From NCBI RefSeq assembly GCF_002994745.2, contig NC_037094.1:3642001-3706000 (forward strand): DNA of 64,000 nucleotides. The letters are read 5' to 3'. The notes below the pieces were generated by a model. The model made no database searches and was not told where the DNA came from. It saw only the letters and a list, made by a program, of their open reading frames with translations. Every line of letters starts with the position of its first letter. Positions within the stretch are counted from its first letter, which is position 1. Below, in pieces: positions 1 to 12,300 of the stretch. Both the position numbers and the translations under genes were made by a program. This DNA comes from Rosa chinensis (Eukaryota > Streptophyta > Magnoliopsida > Rosales > Rosaceae).

Positions 1-160
1 ATACTTCAGTACATTAATGTACTTATACATCAAGTAGACTAGGTTCAATACAGAGGTAGACTAGCTCAGTATAAGGGTAGACTCCATGTACTGAGCTAGT
101 CTACATCTATATTGAACTAGTTTACTTGATGTATCGGTACATTAATATACCGTAGACGAT
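1..160. repeat. Foldback (inverted-repeat) element
   Basis: The left arm (about 9-71) is nearly the reverse complement of the right arm (about 89-150), with a loop of about 17 bases at 72-88. Shared blocks include TACATCAAGTAGACTAG facing CTAGTTTACTTGATGTA, and TAGACTAGCTCAGTA facing TACTGAGCTAGTCTA. The outer ends both carry GTACATTAAT. The structure is AT-rich and non-coding and lies just upstream of the helicase gene. It resembles a MITE or foldback element, but the left edge is close to the window border, so its true terminus and any target duplication cannot be confirmed. Confidence 0.75.
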
Positions 161-205
161 CCCTACAATGATTATAAAAAAAGAAGAAGAAGAAAAAGAG
201 ACTAT

Positions 206-223
206 CACGTGCTTAGGCACGTG
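206..223. promoter_or_regulatory. Paired G-boxes in the helicase promoter
   Basis: Two perfect CACGTG palindromes sit at 206-211 and 218-223, with starts 12 bases apart. They lie about 155 bases upstream of the start codon at 379. CACGTG is the core G-box bound by plant bZIP and bHLH factors. Function here is inferred from position and perfect repetition only. Confidence 0.5.
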
Positions 224-321
224 ACTAGAGTTGAACACAACGGCTCAAATACTCTACAGTTGAGATCCACTTCTCTCTTCTCTCCAATTCCCCGCGCTAA
301 ATAGCCCCTTTTCAAAACACG

Positions 322-323
<2 letters not shown>

Positions 324-354
<31 letters not shown>
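324..354 (+). repeat. CT microsatellite in 5' leader
   Basis: An almost pure CT dinucleotide run lies just before the start codon of the helicase gene. Such CT/GA tracts are common in plant core promoters and 5' leaders. It may mark the transcribed leader and is likely polymorphic in length. Confidence 0.8.
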
Positions 355-356
<2 letters not shown>

Positions 357-378
357 GAAAACCCTAAAACCCCAAAGA

Positions 379-3300
379 ATGGAAATCACCGAAGAACAGC
401 GAAAGCGAGCCGAGGCGAATCGATTGGCAGCCTTAGCAAAACGCAAAGCCCTCGCCGAATCCTCCAGTCTTCAACAACAACACGATCCGTGGTCGCTTTT
501 CAAATGCCAAAAGGTCTCTCCGGACCTCAATCCGAGCTCAATTCGCTGCGCCCGCGATCCAAGATCCGAAATTTCACGGGTTAGCCCGGTTGTGGAGAAC
601 CAGATGTTCCGGGTCAGGCTCGAAATCTGCTCGCCGGACTCGTTCTCAGCCACCCCGGTTGCCGTTCAAGGGTTTAAATTTCCTGGGCGGGAAGAGTGCG
701 TAAGGAGAATGAGTGATTGCTTGGCTGGTGTAAGCGGCTTTCTGGGTTTTGTGAATTTTGATTCTGAAATTGACCTAAATTCTGAGTCTTTACTACTGGC
801 ATTGTTGGTTTTAGATTTATAAGTTGCTTTTGTAGTGGTCATCATGAGCTTGATTTTCTTGGAATATTAAAATGTACATGTTCTCTGGAGTATTTTTTTT
901 TTTTTTTTGAGTGGTGAGAAAATGGTTGAAATCAAGTTACATGAAGGAAATTGCATTCAGTTTTGTTAAATTTTGGTGATTTTTGTGCGAAAAAAGCTTC
1001 GTTCTAACTTCTAAGTGAATTTGTTTGACTATTCCTTCTGTCCTAGATCCATGCATACAATAGATAGACACAGTAAATTGTAGTATTCAACTGTGCTGTA
1101 TTAAGTAGTTAAGAGTTTAGTGTTTAAAATTTTGTTTTATGCATTTGTATTAGGTAATGCCATCCCACTACACGCAAAATCACAGTGGTGGAAAGGCTGG
1201 TGTTTATAAGCTGAGTGAGTACAAAGAAGTCTTGAAATGTTTAAGGAGCAACAAGGGCATTGACATTGAAGAGATACCTTGGACTACTTTCCATGTTGTA
1301 GACAGACTTTCACAGTCATATATCACAGGGAAGTGGGTACCATGCAGGCCAGAACACTTGTTGGATGATAAGGTTGATGAGTTGATCGGGAAGCTGCCAA
1401 AGAGGCTATTGGATTCACTCTTACCTTTCCAGCTTGAGGGTGTTAGATTTGGTTTGCAAAGGGGCGGACGATGTCTTATTGCAGATGAAATGGGCCTCGG
1501 AAAGACACTGCAGGTAGTTTTATGTCAAGTAACTTTTCAATTCTTATTGATGGCGCTAGGATTTTGACCGATGATATTGTCCCTGTTGGGTGCATTGAGA
1601 TATTGTAATGTAGTTCTAGGGAGTTAGAGTGCTAGAATACTCCAATAGTCTCTAGCTTTGTTATTATTCACACACACACTGACAGAGCTTTATTATACAG
1701 TATCTACAAAATAAAAAAAGTGTATCTCCTGCATTTCAAACGTTCCCCTGCAAGTATAAATTTTAAATTTGTCCTCCCAGGCTATTGCTATTGCATGCTG
1801 CTTCATGAGTGAAGGCTCTATACTTGTTGTTTGCCCAGCTATTTTGCGTTATTCATGGGCAGAAGAATTAGAGCATTGGCTTCCTTTTTGTTTGCCTGCT
1901 GACATCCATCTAGGTAATTCTTTTCATTAATTTAAATTTGTCTCTTGTTTAAGTTGGACTGAGTAGATGGGAAGGTGGTTGATATAAAAACAGACAACCA
2001 TTTTTGCAAATAACACTTCAATAATGTGTCACTACCAAAAGTGTGATTTAGTTTCCAGTGTAGAAGATGTAATTACTTGAATTCCATATTGTATAATCTA
2101 TCATTTTACTATACATAAAATTCGTTTAAAGATAATATTTAAATATAGTTTAAGAGTGGCTAGTCCAAGTAATGGAACATTATTATTAACTGGTTGGAAC
2201 CAACAATGTTTAAGGTAAAAATGTCATGGTTTAAGGAAGTAGTTTTGTTATGCATCTTTGATGCACATGCCTACCCCAGGTGTAGTTGTTTGAACTCATT
2301 TCCTTGGTTGAATATGTGACTTACTTTCTAAAAGAGGTAGTGAGCAAATAAGCAAATTGTTGAGAGATATGATACAGAGTGAGCTGAACTGTTTATAAAA
2401 TGGGGCGAGATGTGGTGTTGGTTTCAGTTAATTTTGTGAGCAAACTTTCACCTCAACATGTGTATTGCTGCACTTTTTTCGGCACTGATGCTGTATAAGT
2501 TTATATCTTTTAACAAACCAACCAAAGACCTACCATTTATTGCAAATGAAAAGCTGTATTGACTGATGCTCTCTGTGCATGCAAGTCTATAGAAGGATTT
2601 GGGTACTTGTTCTAACGTAGAATACTTATTTGTTTTATTGTTTTATATCTCCATATTATAGATTAGTTGTAAAACAGGACTAATTTCTTACATGTCCTTC
2701 TGACTCCAGTTTTTGGTCATGAGAACAATCCTGCTAATTTAAAGAAATGGCCTAGAGTTGTGGTTATTTCTTATACAATGCTTCACCATTTGCAAAAGAG
2801 CATGCTGGATCGAGAATGGGCTCTCTTGATTGTTGATGAGTCCCACCATGTACGATGTACGAAGAAAAAATCAGAACCTAGAGAGGTACCTAGATTGTTC
2901 TGATTTGTAGTTTTTGTAGTACTTACTAATTAAGTATATTAATTGCAGAGAGCCTTTACTATGTGGTATTTGTAATAATGTATATCTACAGATAAAAGCT
3001 GTTCTTGATGTGGCAAGAAAGGTCAAGCGCATAGTTTTACTATCGGGGACACCTTCTTTGTCAAGGTTGTAGCACAGGCCTTTAAAAGCACTGCAGTACT
3101 TGATATTTCTAGAATGCATGTTGTTGTTTACTTTTTTCATGTTGCATCTCTATAGCCTTCTCTTGTTCTTCCCCATACTAAACCCCTGTTTGTATATCTT
3201 CCTAGGTGATTGTAGGCCATTTGACATCTTTCATCAGATAGATATGTTATGGTAAGTGCCCTTAACACAGTTGAACTCCTGGTTGGCTTGGTTATCTCTA

Positions 3301-6300
3301 GTTCTATTGATTGACATCTCAGTTGTTCCTTTACAGGCCTGGTTTGCTGGGAAGGGACAAGTTTAAATTTGGAGAAACTTACTGTGATGCCAAATATGTT
3401 CGGGGTGTCCAAGGGAAAGTTTTTCAGGTAATATATGGAGTATCCTTCATAGTTCTCATAATGATTTCTTGAGAAGTGTCCTTTTTGTGCTGCCTATTAG
3501 TTAAGATTTAAGATGATGGTGTTTTGCAATCCCTTGGAAAGAAAGAAAAAAATGCATCCATGTCTTAAATGTGATGCAAGATTCCTGTTTCTTGTTTGAT
3601 ACAGTTGGCCATGGCCCAAATTGGTTTTTCTGTTTTGTCCTAAAGAGCCTTGTGCTGGACTATGTCAGATGTTTTAACTTCTTCAGGAAACATATAATAA
3701 ATCTGTATCTATGCTTTACCTACACATTATAAAGCTACTACTAAGATCTTTTATCAACACCAGCTTTATCTAATGACTTATTGTTACAAAGAAAAGTAAT
3801 GAAATACTCTGTGGGATTGTTGCTGCAGGATTTCTCAAAGGGTACTCGTTTGGAGGAGTTGAACATGTTACTAACGCGAACAGTTATGGTGTGCTCTTGT
3901 TCCTTAGATGTGTATGCCACTTTCGTTATTTTTCTGAAGTCATGTCATAGTCCTTCTCTTAATAATTATCTTTAAAAATGAACTGCTGGGTGTTTTCAAG
4001 GTCACAATTAAGTGCCAATCCAAAAAGCATAGATATGAACAGATTTGGAAAATAGCATGACTGTGATTATATCAATTTTATGAAAACAAATGTGGAAATT
4101 CTATGCTTAATTATCAGAAAATTTTACAATAAGAACTCTTATGCGGGCATACCTTAGAAGAGAATAGGGTTCAGGTTGATGATTATTTATGTGTTGATTA
4201 TTTTGAGATTATACTTGGATGATATGCTATTTGTAGACTCCAAGTGAAGGTCAGAATAATTTGTTCTTTGGTTCTCTGTTTTGAAGTTCACTTACATGTT
4301 CTCATTCTAGGAATTAAAAGTATTCCTGCTGACTTAGTAGTTCATACTAATTTTTAATGTTGAAGCTTTTTGTTGAAATCTGATTCTTTATTTGAAACAT
4401 AATTGTAGATAAGACGTTTGAAGGAACATGTCCTGTCTCAGCTACCACCCAAACGCCGACAGATTATACAAGTTGTACTAAAGAAATCAGATATAGTTTC
4501 AGCAAAGGCTGCTATCAGGGTGGGAAAGAGTCACGATGAAGATGTATCTTCAGAACATTTGGATGAACTGAATGGTAAATTAAAGTATTCTTTTTCTGTG
4601 TATATGCAAATACATTTCGAATGTCAAAGGACTGTTTATTTTCTTGTATTGCCACTTTTTATATTACACAGTGAGTATCGATGCCTCAAAACCTTTGGTT
4701 TGTTGATGTACTAAAGAGGTATATGATATACTTAATGTTCTGCAGTAAAACAGTGTATTGATTTTTGTTTTTATTGAATTTTGCATATCTTTGAAAAAAG
4801 CATTGATCACTGAATGCTAAGTTTGTTGTTGTATACTCATTTTGCCTCTCTCTCACTATCTGTCTAATTTTTTTTTTTTTTTTCCAGATAGTATGGGTTG
4901 CTGTATATCAAAGCAGCTTTCTCACCAAGAATTAGGTATTGCAAAGCTAGCCGGGTTTCGTGAATGGCTCTCCATTCATCCAGTCATTGCAGAGGCAGAT
5001 GGGGTTGCAAAATTGGAGTCGGATTCCAGTTCTCATAAAATGTTAATATTTGCACATCACCATAAAGTACTTGACGGAGTACAGGTGAAATTCTTCAGAC
5101 TTGGTGTTTCTTGTTCATTTGAGAAGGGCTTGAATTCACTTTTTTTAAATTAAGACAGTTGTTCAAGTGGAATTATCTTAGGTATATTGCTCCAATGGCT
5201 GTTTGTTTTAGTTATTCTCAAGATTATCAGGCGTCTGCTTTTTCTGAAATTGGAAAAAAATAATAGGGTCGGTGACTCGGTATAGTAAGAGTTTTACTTA
5301 TATTTTTGAAGAGTGGATTATGATTGTACTGTTTACCAGCATTCCATTTATATTGTTTGATAACACATAATTTCTCTTTCTTGTTTTTTTAGTTCACATC
5401 ATAGTTTGTGTGCATGTGTTGAATGTTGATCTTGTCTAAATAGTTCCTAAATATAAGTCTGGTATTCTAAATTCTCAGGAGTTCATAATCCACAAAGAGA
5501 TAGATTTTGTCCGAATTGATGGAAACACACTTGCCACAGACAGGCAGTTAGCTGTGCGAAAATTCCAACTATCAAGTGAGGTTAGTATCAGCTGTACCAT
5601 TACAAGAAAGTTACACCCACAGTGGTTTTCTTGATGTGCCTATAGACTTTTAACTAATGCATCATGAACTTAATAATATGCTACTGTCTTCACCTGATCA
5701 TGGAGTTTCCATGTCATTTTCTGGTGGACTCCTGCCTTTACCCCATTTCTTCAGTGTGGTTTGTCTTAATAATGCATTGAGTGTCTACGTTGTTCAGGTT
5801 AAGATTGCAATAGTTGGTATTACAGCGGGAGGTGTTGGTCTTGATTTCTCATCAGCTACACATGTTGTCTTCTTGGAGCTTCCTCAGTCACCATCATTGA
5901 TGCTTCAGGTTGAAAATAGTGAAGTTGTCTTCTTGTTTTGTGAATTGTCAGGGTTGATTCTAGGTTATATGTCATTAATCTTTGATGTACTTGGTTTTTC
6001 TGAAATTAATTGAAGGCTGAGGATAGAGCTCACAGGCGAGGGCAAACAAATGCAGTCAACATATACTTCTTTTCTGGGAAGGTGCTTCTTTCTTTGTTCA
6101 TAGTTGTTTAGACATATTTCACATACTTTTAAACTAATGAATCTAGCATATTGCAGGATACCATTGATGAGTCACATTGGCAATACTTGAACAGGAGTTT
6201 GCGCCGTGTTTCATCTACAACAAATGGAAAATATGATGCAATACAAGAAATAGCGGTACTTTTCGTCTTTGAATGCTCCTTTCAACACTTATTATTGATC

Positions 6301-9300
6301 TGTAATTAATATATAGTAAGTTTTTAGTACCAAGTTCAATTCAAAACACTACTAGTCCGTATTTTATACCCCTTTTGTCTGAAATCCAGTTCTCTCTATG
6401 TTCGAAATTGTTAGACAGGTGCCAATTTCTTGTGAAGTTGGACTGCTCATCATGTCAGAGGTTGGGATTGTCTACAACTATGACCAACTAATTTTGGACT
6501 TTAGAAGTGAGGGTTAGTGGGTGAAAATGCTGGTCTAAAAGGATAAAATAGTTATGTTTAATTGTTTATGGAGTTTATTAGTAGGCTTTCTCTTGGAAGC
6601 AGTTACTGAGGAGTCTTTGGGGTTCATAAGGTTAGGAAAGATCAAGTATAACAGGACTTATATGGTAGCTTATTTGGCTTTATTTTTCATAATCATTTTA
6701 ATGTCTTTGACAGTGAGATTCTCTGTAGAATTCAATATCATATTTTGGGGCCTGCAGGTTGAAGATGTTTCTTTTTTTGAGACATTGGGTGGAGGTGATA
6801 CATGTGAAGATTATACTTTGCAAAAGTCAGAGGGTAGTGAGTTCTCAGCAGAGCTAATCAAAGTTCCTGGTTCTGGCTGCTTAGCTAAGGCTATGAAGCC
6901 TTTTGAGTCAAATGATAAATTAGTGCCAAACATTCCACAGAGATCTGAAAGACATCATGGTACTGATGGCATTTCATCACAAACTGAAAATTCTGTTATT
7001 AAGGTGAAATTTATAGATATTTATTTTTACTCCTTTATGAGATTTAATTTTACTCATTTCTTCCCTTGTAGTTACAACCTACAATAGTCCTTTTGGTTGG
7101 ATGATCTATACTAATTTTAATGGTGAAACAGGATGATGTGGTCTCTGATTTGGATATGGATAACAGTATCTCTTTAGATGAGAAGTTGGAAACAAATGTT
7201 CCTGAGACTAAAATTAGAGAAGGGACAGTAGTCTATTCTTGTAAGTTAAATAAGAGCAGTGAAGATAGAGATGGACTGGAATCACTGGATAAGGTACATT
7301 TGGTTTGTTCTCAACTTTGAAGGAAGATGACTTTTTTTTTTTGGGTCCAATTTTTTATACAATTGAAGCTATCTTATAAATTAGAAGCAGGAAGACGGAA
7401 TCAAATCTCAGACAAACAAAGGACATGATGGCCAATCTGTTCAGCTGATCAAAGGACATGATCGCGAACCTGTTCAGCCAATCAAAGGATATGATCGCGA
7501 ACCTGTTCAGCCAATTGAAGCTGAAGAAGGTGGCACTAATCAAGTAGATGCTCTTCGATTTGAGGTAAAAATGTTGTTGAGAATATATACATCCCACATG
7601 GGAAAAATGGGACCTTGCTCAACAAATGTGTCCTGGTTGTCAGATTCCAATTTTACACAGGTCAAAGGCTGGAAACTAGTACATGTGAAAACATGATGTG
7701 TTAGTTTTTCTCTAACATCCAAATATGGTTTCATACTATTATTAATGCTCAGAATTTTTAAAATAATGCATCAATTTTATTGGTTTATTTTAGTTACCTA
7801 CAAAGTACATATGGAATAATCAAATAGCGTTGCTATTTTTTTTATAAAAATTTCTTATGAATTGTAGGTGAGTCAATATACCGGTAGAATCCACTTGTAT
7901 TCTTGCATCTCAGGAGAGGATTCAAGACCAAGGCCACTTTTTGAGAATTTTAGACCAGAGGAACTTGAGTCACTAAGTTCTTCTGCCGCTGAAAGTACTA
8001 AAGGAACAGTTTCAAATTCATTCAAGGATAACCCAGCTTATTTGCATGCACTTCTTGAATTCTATAAAGAATGGAAGAAACTGAGGCCCATTGAACAAAA
8101 GAAATTAATTGGAAAGCCTTTGCAACTTCCTTTGACTGTTGAGTTGTGCTTTCTGTGTGAAGGCACTAACCACGACAATACGGTACATCTGAACTTCCTT
8201 TGTGGGAATAAATTTGCTCATTCTTTGCTCTGGTGAATGTATTTTTAATTCATTTCAGTGTCTGCCTTATAATTTCTAGAGTTGCAGCAGTTTGTGGTCA
8301 GATGGACATAATAATCATTTTCATTTCTATGACAGGGACTGCTGAAGGGCCGAAGCAAGCGCCGCTCTACACCTTTTGATGAGATTAGCAAACCCCTACC
8401 ATCAAATGCTGTGTGGAAAAAGGTCCACCTACGTAGTGGCTATGGAAAAAAGGAGAAGCAATACACTCAGGGTTACACTTTGACTGATGAACCTCTCTGT
8501 AAACTCTGCCAAACACCATGCGAGTAAGTCCTGTTTAAATCATCTGTTAATAGTGCTGTTTGTGTTGGACAATCACATTACTTGGTTTCAGGAGCCCCAA
8601 TGCCAAGGAACCTGAATATTTTGAAGACCTGTTCTGTAATCTTGACTGTTATGGAGAGTACCGTATCCGAACTAGTAACAGATCTATTCGTCACGTAAGG
8701 ACATGAGCTATGTTTTTTGAAAGAATCAAGTTCAGATATACTTTTTTCAGTTGTAGTTTGATTTTATCCATGTGACACTTATAATTGAAATTTTTTGGTG
8801 CTTTCTGCATATTTATCTTTTCTTTTTGTCATTTACTTGGGCATTTTTTTTTTCATAACTTAACATATTCATATGCTCAGGAACTTTTTCAACTAGAACG
8901 CGGTGTCTGTGCAAATTGTCAGTTGGACTGTCATAAACTTGTGGAGCACATAAGACCTTTATCTGATGTAAACCGGAGGCAGTATATTGAAAAGTTTGCA
9001 CCAAGAGTGGCAAGGTTGAAGAAGTTGTAAGTCAAATTGTTGATGACTATCTTTGTATTTTAGTTGCTGCAGAGGGTTATAAATTTTTTTTACATTGTTG
9101 TGTGTTCCCATGGGTCTCTGAATATGCTAGACTTGATTAGAATAGTAAAAAAGTGCAACCTGCAGTGAGTTATGCAGATAATTGTCATGCAACTAGTTAA
9201 ACATATGTATCTCTGTTTGATGCATCTACCAATTGTCTTACACTTTTCGAATATAAACAATACCCGTTAGGCCAAATACTTAAATTTGACATCCTGCAGG

Positions 9301-12300
9301 CTTGAGAGGCTTGTTAAGGATCCAACAGAGGGAAATGCATGGCATGCAGATCACCTTGTCCCTGTCTATCTTGGTGGAGGTATGTGCCTAAACAAATTTT
9401 CATGAATATGTTCTGAACTTCTGATACCTGGAAATATACCTTGTAAGCAAATAATCTGCCGAACTTTATTAGGACATAGACCGAGCAGAACATAATACTA
9501 TTGATATTGTTTAGTCAGATTATAAATTGCCTGATACCATTTTATAATGATTGTGTCGTTGAACTGATGACATCACTCTGTATCAGCCCTTGCTATGCGG
9601 GAAATTTTGTTTTTTAATATAATCTTATTATAGTTATAAAATAATACTTCTGCTGCTCTTGTTCATATTCTTCTGTGATTTTGGAGGATGCCTTCATCTA
9701 TAAAGCACACAATAATTAATCTTCTACGTTTTGCATGCTTCGAACTTAAGCCCTGGTTTTCTAATTTGATAACATTCAAACGTTTTGTAGGTGAATGCAG
9801 GCTAGAGAACATGAGGACTCTGTGTGTGGCCTGTCATTCTGATGTTACTAGAGCACAATGTGCTGAACGGCGGTCAACAAGGAGCAAGGCTAAGAAACAA
9901 CTGAAAGCAATCATGAGTGACCTTAAAAACAAAGGCACAGAGATTAACCCAAAGGTATGTTCTGAAAGTAGCAGTCTCTTTTCTGTTTCCAGAAACTGTC
10001 TTATCACTTGCTTTTTTATGTGAGGCCTGCCACGGCCAGATGCAAGTGTCCAGTTTAAGCTGTCCCTGCATGAACACACAGTAGGGCCGTGCATAATTGC
10101 TGAGATAGCTTCCTTAGCAGTTCTCATGTGGTATTTGGTTCTAACACTGCCAATGTCCTTTTAAGTTGTTAGAATTGTATTTTCATTGATTTGTGCATTT
10201 ACAATGTTTACAATATATAGGAGAAGCAGCATCAGTTTTACAATGCTGTAATAACTAAATTTATAACAATAGCAAAACTGATCCTAGATTGATGCACAGC
10301 AATATATGCTACAGCTATCTATATTTATAACAATAGCAAAACTGATCCTAGATTAATGCACAGCATTATAGCCATATTAATGGCTAGTGATTGAGGAAGA
10401 TTGAGTATCTTTAACATCCCCCCTCAAACTTGACCGGCCTGGACGGACAAGTTTGCTGGTGAAAAGAAGATGTCGAGACTTGTGAAGTGGCTTTGTGAGT
10501 AAGTCAGCTGGCTGATCTCTGGAAGGAATGAAGCAAACTCTGTGACTTCCACGAGCAACTTTTTCACGCACATAGTGGTAGTCGAGCTCAATGTGCTTGG
10601 TGCGGGCATGGAACACCGGATTGGAAGCCATATATGTGGTGCTGAGATTATCACAATGAAGTAAAATTGGAAAATGGATCGTGGCACCAAGCTCATACAA
10701 TAAATAACCCAACCATGTCGTTTCAGCACTAGCATGAGCCAGAGCTCTGTATTCAGACTCAGCACTAGAACGTGCAACCGTAGGTTGCTTTTTAGAACAC
10801 CAAGAGATGAGATTGGAACCGAGATACACAAGGTAGCCAGATGTAGACCGACGAGACGTTGGACAACCAGCCCAATCTGCATCAGAGTAAGCTGAAAGAT
10901 GAACTGGTTGTCGTTGAGGAGTGAACAACAACCCATGACCAAGTGAGCCCTTGACGTAACGAAGGATACGTTTTACAGCAATGAGATGGGAAACACGAGG
11001 CTGACTCATAAATTGAGAGACCAAGTTAACAGCAAAAGCAATGTCAGGACGGGTGATTGTGAGATATTGCAAAGACCCAACAAGCTCACGATACAATGTA
11101 GGATTCTCAAGGAAAACCCCATCAGTAGAGTGAAGATCAGACTTGGCAGACATGGGCGTACTGACAGGCTTGCTAAGCAAAAGGTCATGTTTAGAGAGAA
11201 GATCATGAGCATACTTAAGCTGATTAATATGCAGCCCATGATAGTGTTTTGTAACCTGTAATCCCAAAAAATAATGCAAAGGTCCTAGATCCTTAATGTC
11301 AAAACCACGCCCAAGGTTATCAATAAAGGATTGAAGCAGCTGAACATTGCTGCCCGTAACAACAATGTCATCTACATATAGCAGAAAAAATATCTGATGC
11401 TGGCCATGACGATAGATAAACAAAGAGGAATCTGCAAGACTCTGAGAGAACCCAACAGAAAGAAGAAAGGTGCTCATACGCTGAAACCATGCACGAGGTG
11501 CCTGTTTCAAGCCATAAAGAGCTTTGTTTAATTTGCAGACATGACTAGGCCTAGACTGATCAACAAAACCAGGGGGCTGAACCATATACACATCCTCAGT
11601 AAGAACACCATGAAGGAAAGCATTTTTAACATCTAATTGGCGTAGGGACCAACCACGAGACACAGCAATCGAAAGGACTGTACGAATAGTTGCAGGCTTA
11701 ATGACTGGACTATAAGTTTCACCGTAATCAATACCTTGCTGTTGATGGAAGCCCTTGGCGACAAGACGAGCCTTGTACCGCTCAATAGATCCGTCAGACT
11801 TCCGCTTCACCCGAAAAACCCATTTGCAACCCACTGTATTTTGTGAAGAAGAAGGAGGCACTAGAGTCCATGTGTTGTTTTTCAACAAGGCATTGATCTC
11901 CTCTGTCATGGCAGCACGCCATTCAGGTTTCTGAGAGGCCTGAGAGTAACAAGTAGGTTCCACAATATCAACCAAGTGAAGGAGAGCACGAGGAATCGGG
12001 TACCGTACTGTACCATCTGTTAGTGCACGGGTTTGGACAATGCCATCCCGAAGTCGGGTGACCATTGGATGCGATGGGGCGGGGGCCGGTGGAGGAGCAT
12101 TGACCGGTGGATCAGGAGAAGGAGCTGGTGAATTAGAAAGAGGAGAGGAAGGTGCCGCAGGCAGTGAGGATGACGAAGGATGGGAAGCTGCGTCGGGGGA
12201 CGCGGAGGCTGGAGGAGGAGAGATAGGCGGCACTGCTGCGTTGCGCGACGCGGTGGCCGGAGATGGAGGGGAGAGCGGCGCTGTGGCTGGCGCAGTCGTT

